Source: Bacillota bacterium
Lineage (GTDB): Bacteria; Bacillota; Clostridia; Peptostreptococcales; Anaerovoracaceae
NCBI GenBank assembly: GCA_021769295.1
Contig: JAETTD010000005.1
Coordinates: 1 to 64,000, forward strand
DNA length: 64,000 bases
Direction of reading: 5' to 3'
Shown here: piece by piece, positions 18,367-26,720 of the stretch
Position numbering within the stretch: the stretch's first letter is position 1
How the letters are laid out: each line of letters begins with the position of its first letter
Program-made: the position numbers and the translations under genes
The notes under the pieces: generated by a model
What the model saw: only the letters and a program-made list of their open reading frames with translations
The model's database searches: none
What the model was told of the DNA's origin: nothing

Positions 18367-19455
18367 TCATATAATTTTTACTTTTCCTGAATTTACTTCA
18401 AAGGTTTTTCCTAAATTCATCATATCTTTGAGCCTGTCCGGAATTTCGGTGGTAGTTATAAATAACTGCACGTTATCTAAAGATTTTACCAAAAATTCCT
18501 GCCTTTCCAAATCGAGCTCGCTCATAACATCGTCCAAAAGAAGTATTGCGCTTTCGCCTGTCTCTTCTTTTATGAGATTGAGTTCGGCAAGTTTTAGGGA
18601 AAGGGCGGAGGTTCTCTGCTGTCCCTGCGAACCGAAACTTCTGACGTTTATATCATCTATAAAGAACTGAATATCATCTCTGTGAGGACCTTTGGTGGTG
18701 GTTCTCAGTCTCAAATCGTTGGACTCTGACTTTTTAATTTCTTCATATAGCTTTTCTTCAAGATTTTCTGAATTTTTAACGTTAGGGTCGTATTCTATTC
18801 TGAGATTTTCTTTTCCGTTGGTTATATTGCCGTGTATCTCTCTGCTTATCTTGTTTATTTTTTCTATAAATTCATCCCGCATGGATATTATCTTTGAGCC
18901 ATACTTTGAAAGCTGCATATCCCATATGTCGAGCACCGAATTATCTATGTATTTTTCTTTTAAATAAATGTTTCTCTGGGACAGTACCTTTTTGTAATTG
19001 TTCAAACTGTCGTAATATGCAGGTTTTAAAAGGCAAAGTTCCCTGTCGATAAATTTTCTTCTCTTTTCGGGTTCGTCTTTTACTATCTTTAAATCTTCAG
19101 GTGAAAATATTACTATGTATATATTTTCCAATAAATCGGAGGTCTTTTTTATATTTACTCCGTCAACTTTGATGAATTTTCCCGAATCTTTTTTCAGTAA
19201 AATTTCAACTTCGGTAGGAAAGAGTTCCTTTTGAGCTGTAACTTTTATCTTAAAAAAATCTTTCCCAAAGCCGAGCATCTCTATATCTTTAGATGTTCTG
19301 AAAGACTTTCCGATTGAAGACATAAAAATTCCCTCAAGGAGATTTGTCTTTCCCTGAGCATTGTTTCCTATTATAAAATTTACCTTTTCATCGAATTCAA
19401 GGTGTAAATCTTCGTAATTTCTGAAATTTTTTAATTCTATGTCTTTTATGTGCAT
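18367..19455 (-). CDS. recF: DNA replication and repair protein RecF
   Basis: A 362-residue SMC-like ATPase that helps load RecA at gapped DNA. Walker A is IIGNNAQGKTNLLEG near residue 30, the ABC signature is in FGSQGQQRTSALSLKLAEL and Walker B is ILLLDDVMSELD. It lies 9 bases after dnaN, in the conserved dnaA-dnaN-recF order. Confidence 0.97.
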   Translation of the reverse strand: MHIKDIELKNFRNYEDLHLEFDEKVNFIIGNNAQGKTNLLEGIFMSSIGKSFRTSKDIEMLGFGKDFFKIKVTAQKELFPTEVEILLKKDSGKFIKVDGVNIKKTSDLLENIYIVIFSPEDLKIVKDEPEKRRKFIDRELCLLKPAYYDSLNNYKKVLSQRNIYLKEKYIDNSVLDIWDMQLSKYGSKIISMRDEFIEKINKISREIHGNITNGKENLRIEYDPNVKNSENLEEKLYEEIKKSESNDLRLRTTTKGPHRDDIQFFIDDINVRSFGSQGQQRTSALSLKLAELNLIKEETGESAILLLDDVMSELDLERQEFLVKSLDNVQLFITTTEIPDRLKDMMNLGKTFEVNSGKVKII

Positions 19456-19464
19456 ATTTTTATT

Positions 19465-20577
19465 CTACTGGCTTATCCTTACCGGCAATATTAAGTATTC
19501 AAAATAATCTCCGGATAAAGGTCTTACAAGGCAAGGGCTCACATTGTTATTAAACAGCATAACAATGTTTTCATCGTCCACTACTTTAAGTACATCTATG
19601 AGATATTTTGAATTGAATCCTATTATTAAGTCATTTCCTTCTTTTGAAATAATAACATCTTCTTTTACATTTCCTTCTTCCGATTTAGAAGTTATTTCCA
19701 TATTGTTGTCTTTTATTTCAAGCTTAATGAGATTGTTTTTTCCTACCTTTGCAAGAAGGGATGCTCTTTCTACGCTGTCTAAAAAGTCGTTTTTATTGAT
19801 AACAACTCTGCAAGGATTTTCACTTGGAATAATCCTCTTATAGTTCATAAACTCGCCTTCAAGAAGTCTTACAACAACTTTTGTATTTTCCATTATAAAC
19901 ACAGCTTTTTTGCTGCTTAATAGCATGGTCACATCATCGCTTGAAATTTCTGTTTCGGTTATTATTCTGCTTATTTCGTTTAATATCTTTGCAGGTATTA
20001 TTATATTTTCTTTCTTTTTATTCTTCATCTGCTCTCTTGCGATTGCCATTCTGAATCCGTCTATGGCAACCATATTGAGGCTGTTTTCTTCCATTTCAAT
20101 AAGAACGCCTGTCATAGCTCCCTTGTTTTCGTCTATGCTGGCTGAAAATGAAGTCTTTTTTATCATTTCTTTTAAAATTTCTTTATTGAATACCAGTTCT
20201 TCGGATTCCTCATCGTTAGGATTTATGTTTGGAAATTCATCCGACGGAAGTCCTATAATGTTAAATTCTGAGTTTGAGCATTTTATATTTACTTTTCCGT
20301 CTGTTTCCTCAACGGTAATGTTTCCGTCAGGAAGCTTTCTTACTATATCTCCGAATAACTTTGACAGTACAACCGTCTCACCGGGAATATAATTTTCTAC
20401 TTTTAATTTTTTTTCTATGCTCAAATCCAAATCAGAAGCGGACATGGTCAAAATACCGTTTTCGTCTACTTTCATCAAGATACCCTTTAGGATAGGAATT
20501 GTTGTTCTTATAGTAACTGCTTTCGAAACTATATTGAGAGCTTTTGTTAAAGTTTGCTGGTTGCAGGAAAATTTCAT
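19465..20577 (-). CDS. dnaN: DNA polymerase III beta sliding clamp
   Basis: A 370-residue ring-forming clamp with three repeated domains; it tethers the replicative polymerase to DNA. The N-terminal KFSCNQQTLTKALNIVSKAV and the C-terminal NNNVSPCLVRPLSG, followed by FEYLILPVRI, are typical. It follows dnaA after a 165-base gap that holds the unwinding element. Confidence 0.97.
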   Translation of the reverse strand: MKFSCNQQTLTKALNIVSKAVTIRTTIPILKGILMKVDENGILTMSASDLDLSIEKKLKVENYIPGETVVLSKLFGDIVRKLPDGNITVEETDGKVNIKCSNSEFNIIGLPSDEFPNINPNDEESEELVFNKEILKEMIKKTSFSASIDENKGAMTGVLIEMEENSLNMVAIDGFRMAIAREQMKNKKKENIIIPAKILNEISRIITETEISSDDVTMLLSSKKAVFIMENTKVVVRLLEGEFMNYKRIIPSENPCRVVINKNDFLDSVERASLLAKVGKNNLIKLEIKDNNMEITSKSEEGNVKEDVIISKEGNDLIIGFNSKYLIDVLKVVDDENIVMLFNNNVSPCLVRPLSGDYFEYLILPVRISQ

Positions 20578-20589
20578 ATAATACCTCCG

Positions 20590-20655
20590 CTTTAGTTAAT
20601 AATTATATTATTTGGTAGTAATAGTAGTAGTAGTACTTGTGAAATATGTGGATAA
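20590..20655 (-). promoter_or_regulatory. oriC: oriC basal unwinding element (DnaA boxes, DnaA-trios, AT-rich region)
   Basis: Read on the minus strand: a perfect DnaA box TTATCCACA (20655-20647); directly abutting it a weaker TATTTCACA (20646-20638); then a run of CTA-type triplets (20636-20614, ACTACTACTACTATTACTACC); then AT-rich DNA to about 20590. This is the order described for the Bacillus subtilis unwinding system, with DnaA loading from the boxes onto the trios. It lies in the dnaA-dnaN gap, as in B. subtilis. Confidence 0.85.
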
Positions 20656-20742
20656 CTTATGTACTACTTTAAATTTAAACGAAAATTGTTGTTAAAAAAG
20701 TGTGGAATAAAGTTAAATTATATTTTAATTGTTAGGAAAACT

Positions 20743-22107
20743 TTATTCTTTTATTTCTTCTTTAATTTGTTCTATTATATTTTTTAAGTTGCTGTCCACT
20801 TTTTGTTCTTCTTCTATTTTTTCACAGGCATAGAGGACTGTGGTGTAATGTTTTCCCCCGAAGAACTGTCCTATCTTAGGCAGAGAATAATCTGTAAGTT
20901 CTCTTATGAGATACATGGCCACTTGCCTTGGAAATGCTATGTTATTGGTCTTTTTAGAAGATTCTATATCTGACGTTTTTATTCCGTAATGTTTACATAC
21001 GGTCTTTTTTATTTTTTCCGGTGTTACGGTATTTTCCACATTGCTGAAAACGTCTTTTAATGTCTTTCTTGCGAAATTCTTATCCAGTTTTTCATTTAAA
21101 AGCTGTGAAAAAGATACTACTCTTATAAGGGCTCCTTCAAGTTCTCTTATGTTATCCTTTACTTTTTCTGCAATCATACATACTACATCATAAAATTCGG
21201 GATTGTCATCTAAATTTATACCCATATTTTCAGCTTTTTTTATAAGTATGGCAACTCTTGTTTCGTAATCTGCAGGCTGAATATCTGCAATTAAATTCCA
21301 CTGGAATCTTGAACGAAGTCTCTCTTCAAGATTTACAAGTTTATTTGGAGACCTGTCGCTTGAAATTATTATCTGTTTGTTTGAATCATACAGGGTATTA
21401 AATGTATGGAAGAATTCTTCCTGAGTATTTTCTTTTCCTTCAAGAAATTGAATATCATCTATCAAAAGTACGTCGGCTTTTCTGTATTTTGACTTAAATT
21501 CGTTCATATTATGTTCTCTCAGAGCTTTTATAAGTTCATTTGTAAACATTTCAGATGATACGTAAAGAACATTGAGAGAAGGATTGTTTTCCAAAAGATA
21601 TATTCCTATGGCATGCATCAAGTGAGTTTTTCCAAGTCCAGAACCTCCGTATATAAAAAGCGGATTATAAGCTTCCGACGGAGATTCGGCTACCGCCAAA
21701 GCGGCTGCATGAGCATATTTGTTGCTGTTTCCAACCACAAAGTTTTCAAAATTAAATCTTGGATTAAATATTTTTTCTTTATTGAAAGTTTTCTTTTTAG
21801 GTTTTACTTTTTGAGGTTCCTGTTTTACTTCTTCTGCGTTGTATGCTTCAGAATCTTTTAATACTACTCTGAAATCATCGTTTAATACAGCTTTAAAAGT
21901 TGCTTCCAAGGTAGGAAGATAGCGGTTTTTAATAGTTGTTATGATAAATTCACTTCTGTTATCTGAATTTACTTCTATGTAAACTATATTAAGATTGGTA
22001 TCTATTTTCCTTATTTTAAGGGGCAAAAACCATGTTTCGAAACTTATCTGTGTGGTTATTTCTTTTATCTTTTCGAGTACTTCTGACCAAATTTTATCGT
22101 AGTTCAT
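20743..22107 (-). CDS. dnaA: Chromosomal replication initiator DnaA
   Basis: A 454-residue AAA+ initiator. It has an N-terminal DnaB-interacting domain (residues 1-80), a variable Lys-rich linker (about 90-115), and an AAA+ core with Walker A GGSGLGKTHLMHAIG and Walker B LLIDDIQFLEGKE. The C-terminal DNA-binding domain carries the signature FPRQVAMYLIRELT followed by GKHYTTVLYACEKI. It is first in the left-facing operon with DnaA boxes on both sides, consistent with self-control. Confidence 0.98.
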   Translation of the reverse strand: MNYDKIWSEVLEKIKEITTQISFETWFLPLKIRKIDTNLNIVYIEVNSDNRSEFIITTIKNRYLPTLEATFKAVLNDDFRVVLKDSEAYNAEEVKQEPQKVKPKKKTFNKEKIFNPRFNFENFVVGNSNKYAHAAALAVAESPSEAYNPLFIYGGSGLGKTHLMHAIGIYLLENNPSLNVLYVSSEMFTNELIKALREHNMNEFKSKYRKADVLLIDDIQFLEGKENTQEEFFHTFNTLYDSNKQIIISSDRSPNKLVNLEERLRSRFQWNLIADIQPADYETRVAILIKKAENMGINLDDNPEFYDVVCMIAEKVKDNIRELEGALIRVVSFSQLLNEKLDKNFARKTLKDVFSNVENTVTPEKIKKTVCKHYGIKTSDIESSKKTNNIAFPRQVAMYLIRELTDYSLPKIGQFFGGKHYTTVLYACEKIEEEQKVDSNLKNIIEQIKEEIKE

Positions 22108-22169
22108 TGATAAACCTTCTTTTATAATATTTATATGATAATTGCTTTAAATACATTTTATATAAAAAG

Positions 22170-22245
22170 TTATCCACAGGCAAGTATGAATTGCGAATAT
22201 TGTAAAAATAAATAATCAAAAGAGTTATCCACAGGGTGTTGATAA
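22170..22245 (+). promoter_or_regulatory. oriC: DnaA-box cluster upstream of dnaA
   Basis: Perfect DnaA boxes TTATCCACA occur at 22170-22178 and 22225-22233, and a one-mismatch box TGTTGATAA (reverse orientation) at 22237-22245. Together with the element at 20590-20655 this makes a two-part origin spanning dnaA. Confidence 0.85.
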
Positions 22246-22254
22246 GTTTTAAAG

Positions 22255-22284
22255 TTGCTGCTTGTTATTTTTATATGTTATAAT
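22255..22284 (+). promoter_or_regulatory. Promoter of the small membrane-protein gene
   Basis: TTGCTG (22255-22260), an 18-base gap and a perfect TATAAT (22279-22284), about 20 bases before the AAAGGAGGG ribosome site. It lies just right of the DnaA boxes. Confidence 0.65.
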
Positions 22285-22310
22285 TATAACAAATTACAAA
22301 AGGAGGGAAG

Positions 22311-22550
22311 ATGAAAATGAAATCCAAAAAAGATAAAAAAAGCTTTGCCGACACATCAACTTTGGGTTGGGTATGCATATTATACTTCTTAATATTGTCA
22401 TATGCCATATATAAGCACAATCTTGAGGATATATCTGTCTTATGTACTCTCCGCAGCACTTCGTTGTGCTTTGGTATCGTGGCATTGACATATGATAAAC
22501 TCGGTGCTGTCATCAAGAAAAATACAAAACCTTGGGACGGCGATAAATAA
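22311..22550 (+). CDS. Small predicted membrane protein of unknown function
   Basis: A 79-residue protein with a basic N terminus (MKMKSKKDKKS). It has two hydrophobic segments, about residues 19-36 (LGWVCILYFLILSYAIYK) and 48-68. It has its own promoter, a strong AAAGGAGGG site and its own terminator, which supports it as a real gene. The first ATG is 4 bases from AGGAGG; the ATG at 22317 (10 bases) is an alternative start. I do not recognise the family. Confidence 0.65.
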   Translation: MKMKSKKDKKSFADTSTLGWVCILYFLILSYAIYKHNLEDISVLCTLRSTSLCFGIVALTYDKLGAVIKKNTKPWDGDK

Positions 22551-22565
22551 ATATATACTTTTCAA

Positions 22566-22597
22566 GGGGGTAAAAAATTTTACCCCCTGTTTTTTAT
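22566..22597 (+). terminator. Palindromic terminator
   Basis: GGGGGTAAAA (22566-22575) pairs perfectly with TTTTACCCCC (22578-22587), followed by TGTTTTTTATT. It shares its core with the two palindromes that end the his operon. Confidence 0.85.
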
Positions 22598-22625
22598 TAT
22601 AATTATGATAAGCCGCCGCAAAAAA

Positions 22626-22654
22626 TTGACATTCAAAGGTTTTTAGTTTATAAT
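22626..22654 (+). promoter_or_regulatory. rpmH promoter
   Basis: A consensus vegetative promoter: TTGACA (22626-22631), 17 bases, TATAAT (22649-22654). About 70 bases downstream is the rpmH start, preceded by GGAAAGGAG. Confidence 0.9.
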
Positions 22655-22724
22655 ATCAAGGCATATGTGTAACATTGGAATTTAGATTTACACAATCACA
22701 ATTCGGAAAGGAGAATTTTAAAAA

Positions 22725-22859
22725 ATGAAACAGACTTATCAGCCTAAAAAAAGACAGAGAATGAAAGAACATGGCTTCAGAAAGAGAATGAGCACAAAGA
22801 ACGGAAGAAATGTTTTAAAGAGAAGAAGAGCTAAAGGCAGAAAGAAACTTTCAGCTTAA
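22725..22859 (+). CDS. rpmH: 50S ribosomal protein L34
   Basis: A 44-residue, very basic ribosomal protein; translation starts [18 protein letters not shown] and ends KGRKKLSA, matching L34 over its full length. A GAAAGGAG ribosome site lies 9 bases upstream. It is the first gene of the right-facing arm, next to rnpA as in nearly all bacteria. Confidence 0.98.
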   Translation: MKQTYQPKKRQRMKEHGFRKRMSTKNGRNVLKRRRAKGRKKLSA

Positions 22860-22886
22860 TACTCATCAGAACCGAAAGGTTACAGA

Positions 22887-23228
22887 ATGCTAAAAAAGAA
22901 TGTTTTGAGGAAGAATAGTGATTTTTCCGCCATTTATAAAAGAGGAAAGTCCGTTGGAGACAGATATGTGGTACTTTTTTACCGCCCCAACAGGCTTACT
23001 TACAACAGAACAGGGTTTTTGGCAAGTAAAAAAGTCGGCAACAGTGTTAAAAGAAACAGGGCAAAGAGATTGATGAAAGAAAGTTATCGCAATTTATCAG
23101 ATAAACTTCCTCTCGGATACGATTTTATAATAATAGCCAGAAACACTATTTCCGGCAAGAAATGTGCAGAAGTGGAAAAATCCCTTCTTTCTGCATTTAA
23201 AAGAACCGGGGTAATTAAGGAAAAATGA
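22887..23228 (+). CDS. rnpA: Ribonuclease P protein component
   Basis: A 113-residue basic protein subunit of RNase P, which trims tRNA 5' ends. The RNR signature is in [20 protein letters not shown] (about residues 50-69). The start has AAAGG upstream. Its stop overlaps the yidD start (ATGA). Confidence 0.97.
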   Translation: MLKKNVLRKNSDFSAIYKRGKSVGDRYVVLFYRPNRLTYNRTGFLASKKVGNSVKRNRAKRLMKESYRNLSDKLPLGYDFIIIARNTISGKKCAEVEKSLLSAFKRTGVIKEK

Positions 23229-23455
23229 AATATATAAGTAATTTTTTTAAAAAAATCATGATTTTATTTATCAGATTTTATCAAAAATTTATTTCACCGC
23301 TCCTTCCTAATACTTGTCGGTTCTATCCTACCTGTTCAACATATTTTATACAAGCGTTGGAAAAATATGGAGTAATAAAAGGTAGTTACTTGGGAATTAA
23401 ACGGATTTTAAAGTGTCATCCATGGAACGATGGAGGATATGACCCTTTAAAATAA
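23225..23455 (+). CDS. yidD: Membrane protein insertion efficiency factor YidD
   Basis: A 76-residue membrane-associated protein that assists YidC. It has an amphipathic N terminus ([20 protein letters not shown]), then the conserved [20 protein letters not shown] and [11 protein letters not shown]. It overlaps rnpA by four bases and precedes yidC, the standard order. Confidence 0.95.
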   Translation: MKYISNFFKKIMILFIRFYQKFISPLLPNTCRFYPTCSTYFIQALEKYGVIKGSYLGIKRILKCHPWNDGGYDPLK

Positions 23456-23467
23456 TGGAGGAAATTG

Positions 23468-24181
23468 ATGAGAATTTTAGCAAGTCCTTTGGGATATTTA
23501 TTGACATGGCTTTATGATTTTATAGGAAGCTATGGCATTGCTGTTCTTGTACTCACAATAATAATAAAGGTTGCTCTTTATCCTGTATATGCAAAACAGT
23601 TAAAGACAAGCATGAATATGACCAAAATGCAGCCTAAGATAAAAGAGATACAGCAAAAATATGCCAAAGACAGAAACCTTATGAATGAAAAAATGGCAGA
23701 GCTGTATAAAGAGGAAGGCGGCAGCATGTATGGCGGCTGTTTACCTATGCTCGTTCAGATGATAGTAATAATGGGTCTTTTTACACTGTTCAGAAACCCT
23801 ATGAATTACATAAAATCTGATGATATGCTGTTTGCAATTCATGAATCATTTTTATGGATACAGGACTTGGCACAGCCTGATAAATGGATTCTTCCTATTA
23901 TTGCAGGAGCGGCTACGTTTATTGCATACAACTTTTCACAGACAAATCAGATGGGCGGACCTAACGCAGACCAGATGAAAATAATGAACAAGTTGATGAA
24001 GTACGTTTTTCCTGTAATGATTTTGCTCATGGCAAGAAGCTATCCTGCAGGATTGGCAATTTACTGGTCAGGCAGCCAGATTATACAGATTTTCTATAAT
24101 ATCCGCTTTGCTTCCGTGAAAAAGAAGGCAAATGAGGAAGCAAAGAAAAAGAAAGTTAAAAAGAAAACAGTAAAAGCATAA
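23468..24181 (+). CDS. yidC: Membrane insertase YidC/OxaA (SpoIIIJ type)
   Basis: A 237-residue membrane insertase of the short Gram-positive form, without the large outside domain of Gram-negative YidC. The core AVLVLTIIIKVALYPVYAKQ and QPKIKEIQQKYAKD plus later hydrophobic segments (VQMIVIMGLFTLF; VFPVMILLMARSYPAGLAIY) give about five membrane spans. A Lys-rich tail is present. The ATG at 23468 is preferred over an adjacent TTG at 23465 because GGAGG is 6 bases away. No lipobox Cys is seen at the N terminus. Confidence 0.94.
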   Translation: MRILASPLGYLLTWLYDFIGSYGIAVLVLTIIIKVALYPVYAKQLKTSMNMTKMQPKIKEIQQKYAKDRNLMNEKMAELYKEEGGSMYGGCLPMLVQMIVIMGLFTLFRNPMNYIKSDDMLFAIHESFLWIQDLAQPDKWILPIIAGAATFIAYNFSQTNQMGGPNADQMKIMNKLMKYVFPVMILLMARSYPAGLAIYWSGSQIIQIFYNIRFASVKKKANEEAKKKKVKKKTVKA

Positions 24182-24206
24182 CTTACATTGGAGGAAAATT
24201 AAAAAT

Positions 24207-24980
24207 ATGTCAGCAGATTTTTCTGAAAAATGGGGGACAGATGTGGATACAGCCGTTCAGCTGGCTCTTGACGATCTGAAACTTACCATAGATGAAGTAG
24301 ATGTTACTGTTTTAGAGGAACCTTCGAGAGGTTTTTTCGGAATAGGTTCAAAACTTGCCCTCGTAAGGGTAGAAAAGAAAAAGGCTCCTGAAGCCAAGGT
24401 TTCAGAGCAGAAAAAAGAAAAAACTTATGAAAAGGCAGAAAAAGTAAAACCTCAGAAAACAGCATCACCTAAAAAAGAAGCAAAAAAAGAAGAAATTAAA
24501 AAACCTATAGAAGTAAAAGAAGAAGATTTGGTTCCTTGCGAAGACCATGAAGCGCTCAGATTTTTGGAAGAAGTAACAAAAGAAATGGGACTTGACTTAC
24601 AGATAAGCGCACAAAAAGGGAAAGACTCTTTATATTTGAATATTCAGGGTAAAGATTCCGGAACCATTATAGGTAAGAGAGGTCAGACTCTTGACGCAAT
24701 ACAGTACCTCACAAGCCTTGTTGTAAATAAAGGCAGTGAAGATTATACAAGAGTTGTAGTAGATGCCGAAAATTACAGAGCAAAGAGAGAGAAAACTCTT
24801 GAGGCTCTTGCAAACAGACTTGCAAATAAAGTAATAAAGACAAAGAGAAGCGTTAAGCTTGAACCTATGAATCCGTATGAAAGAAAGGTTATTCATGCGG
24901 CACTTCACGATCACCCCAAGGTGGTTACAAGAAGTGAGGGACAAGACCCATATAGAAGGGTTGTCATTGAACTGAAATAA
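24207..24980 (+). CDS. jag: RNA-binding protein Jag/KhpB
   Basis: A 257-residue cytoplasmic RNA-binding protein partnered with YidC/SpoIIIJ. It has a Jag_N domain (about residues 1-52, with EEPSRGFFGIGSKLALVRV), a Lys/Glu-rich linker (about 55-110), a KH domain with GKRGQTLDAIQYL and an R3H domain (MNPYERKVIHAALHDH). GGAGG precedes the ATG. It is followed by the 62-bp-pitch palindrome array. Confidence 0.95.
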   Translation: MSADFSEKWGTDVDTAVQLALDDLKLTIDEVDVTVLEEPSRGFFGIGSKLALVRVEKKKAPEAKVSEQKKEKTYEKAEKVKPQKTASPKKEAKKEEIKKPIEVKEEDLVPCEDHEALRFLEEVTKEMGLDLQISAQKGKDSLYLNIQGKDSGTIIGKRGQTLDAIQYLTSLVVNKGSEDYTRVVVDAENYRAKREKTLEALANRLANKVIKTKRSVKLEPMNPYERKVIHAALHDHPKVVTRSEGQDPYRRVVIELK

Positions 24981-25074
24981 AAAAAAGGCGCTGTCGCATA
25001 GCCGATTAAAAAGTCGTCTGTGCGAATTTGGCGATGATGCAGGCAGCGAGCTGGCGAGCGGCGATCAGCGAAAC

Positions 25075-25295
25075 TGCCGTAAACCTTAAATTTTCTTTGA
25101 ATTGCGGCATTTTGACAGTGGTGATAGGGCTCAAATTGCCGTAAAGTTCGCAATTTCTTTTAAATACGGCATTTTATAAGCTGTATGAAGGATAAAACTG
25201 CCGTAAATTTGAAATTTTCCTTAGTTTCCGGCATTTTGGCGGGAAATAAGGTGGCAAAAGTGCCGCAGAATGGAGATTTTCTTCAATTTGCGGCA
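25075..25295. repeat. Palindrome array A: four 35-bp palindromes at exact 62-bp pitch
   Basis: Imperfect TGCCG...CGGCA palindromes occupy 25075-25109, 25137-25171, 25199-25233 and 25261-25295. Each is 35 bp, separated by 27 bases. The spacers begin TTTT and end AAAN/CAAAT, so the spacer edges are also complementary. The array fills the jag-mnmE gap and ends 27 bases before the mnmE ATG, so it would lie in the mnmE mRNA leader. It is in inverse orientation to array B and about 90 percent identical to it, spacers included. Confidence 0.9.
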
Positions 25296-25322
25296 CTTTG
25301 CAATTTAAAAGGTAAAAATAAT

Positions 25323-26693
25323 ATGAGAGAAGATACAATCGCAGCTATTGCAACGGCTGCCGGCGAAGGCGGAATAGGAATCATAAGGATAAGCGGAGAT
25401 GAGGCTTTGGACATTTTAAACAAGGTCTTTGTTCCCGTATCGGGAAAAATTAAAAGCCGCATGATGTCTTACGGACATATAATAGATTCAAGAACCGGCA
25501 AACTCATAGACGAAGTAATGGCAGTATATATGAAAGGCCCTCATTCATATACCACCGAGGATATAGTCGAAATTCAATGCCACGGAAGCAGTGTTTCTCT
25601 TAGAAAAATACTTGCTCTTGTACTCTCCTGCGGAGCCCGGCTTGCCGAAAGGGGAGAATTTACCAAGAGAGCTTTCCTTAATGGAAGACTGGATTTGTCA
25701 CAGGCGGAAGCAGTGATTGATTTGATTAGAGCAAAGACAGACAAAACCTTTGACGTTGCCCTAAACCAGCTTGAAGGAATTTTCTCCGAAAAAATAAAAG
25801 AAATAAGAGCTGATTTAGTAGATGTTTTGGTAAATTTGACGGTAAATATAGACTATCCCGATGAAGATATTGAAGAGATGACCTATGAAAAGCTTGAAAA
25901 ATCTCTCCAGAATATAAAGTCCAAGATTAAAAAACTTCTCGATACGGCAGATACAGGCAGAATAATAAGAGACGGCCTCAAAGTATCTATCGTAGGAAAA
26001 CCAAACGTAGGAAAATCATCATTGATGAATGCAATAATGGGCGAGAACAGGGCTATAGTTACAGATATTCCGGGAACCACGAGGGATACAATAGAAGAAA
26101 CGGTTACAGTAAAAAACATTCCCATCGTTCTCACGGACACTGCCGGAATACACGATACAGAAGACGTTATAGAGCAGATAGGAATTGAAAAAAGCAAAGA
26201 ATCCTTCAATAATTCCGACCTAATAATATTTGTGGCGGATGCCAGCGCAAATCTTGAGGACGAGGATTATGAAATTATAAAATATATAGGAAACAGAAAG
26301 TCCATTGTCCTTTTAAATAAACAGGATAAAGGACGCAAAACAACTTCATCGCAGATTTCGGAAATTCTTCCGCAAGCTGCCGTTATTGAAAGTTCTCTCA
26401 TAGAGGGAAAGGGCATAGACGAACTTGGAGATGTAATAGAAAAGCTTGTATATAACGGCGAGGTTAAACAAGGCGACAATATTCTTGTAACCAACGTCAG
26501 ACACCAAAACCTTTTGGAAGAAGGATACAAGTGTATGAATGACGCTTTAAACATGACAGAGATGAGGCAGCCCCTTGAATTTATAGATATAGATGTAAAC
26601 AGATGCTATGAACTTTTGGGCGAAATAATAGGAGAAACGGCATCCGATGATATTATAGATAAAGTCTTTGAAAGATTTTGTTTGGGAAAATAA
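25323..26693 (+). CDS. mnmE: tRNA modification GTPase MnmE
   Basis: A 456-residue GTPase that with MnmG modifies the wobble uridine of several tRNAs. The N-terminal folate-binding domain starts MREDTIAAIATAAGEGGIGI. The G domain has GKPNVGKSSLMNAI, the DTAG motif in LTDTAGIHDTEDV and NKQD. The C-terminal Cys motif is FCLGK. The start is the ATG at 25323 (AAAGG upstream); an open frame runs upstream to 25185 but it crosses the palindrome array and has no family similarity. Confidence 0.96.
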   Translation: MREDTIAAIATAAGEGGIGIIRISGDEALDILNKVFVPVSGKIKSRMMSYGHIIDSRTGKLIDEVMAVYMKGPHSYTTEDIVEIQCHGSSVSLRKILALVLSCGARLAERGEFTKRAFLNGRLDLSQAEAVIDLIRAKTDKTFDVALNQLEGIFSEKIKEIRADLVDVLVNLTVNIDYPDEDIEEMTYEKLEKSLQNIKSKIKKLLDTADTGRIIRDGLKVSIVGKPNVGKSSLMNAIMGENRAIVTDIPGTTRDTIEETVTVKNIPIVLTDTAGIHDTEDVIEQIGIEKSKESFNNSDLIIFVADASANLEDEDYEIIKYIGNRKSIVLLNKQDKGRKTTSSQISEILPQAAVIESSLIEGKGIDELGDVIEKLVYNGEVKQGDNILVTNVRHQNLLEEGYKCMNDALNMTEMRQPLEFIDIDVNRCYELLGEIIGETASDDIIDKVFERFCLGK

Positions 26694-26720
26694 AACTGTT
26701 AAGAAATAGAGGTAGGCTAA

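Noticed and set aside
25075-25295. CRISPR array (35-bp repeats with 27-bp spacers)
   Set aside because: The repeats are degenerate palindromes rather than near-identical, the spacers are shared between two distant copies, each locus has exactly four units, and there are no cas genes in the window.
25185-25322. Longer N terminus of MnmE (46 extra residues)
   Set aside because: The extra frame is made of the palindrome array and does not resemble MnmE; the conserved start is at 25323.
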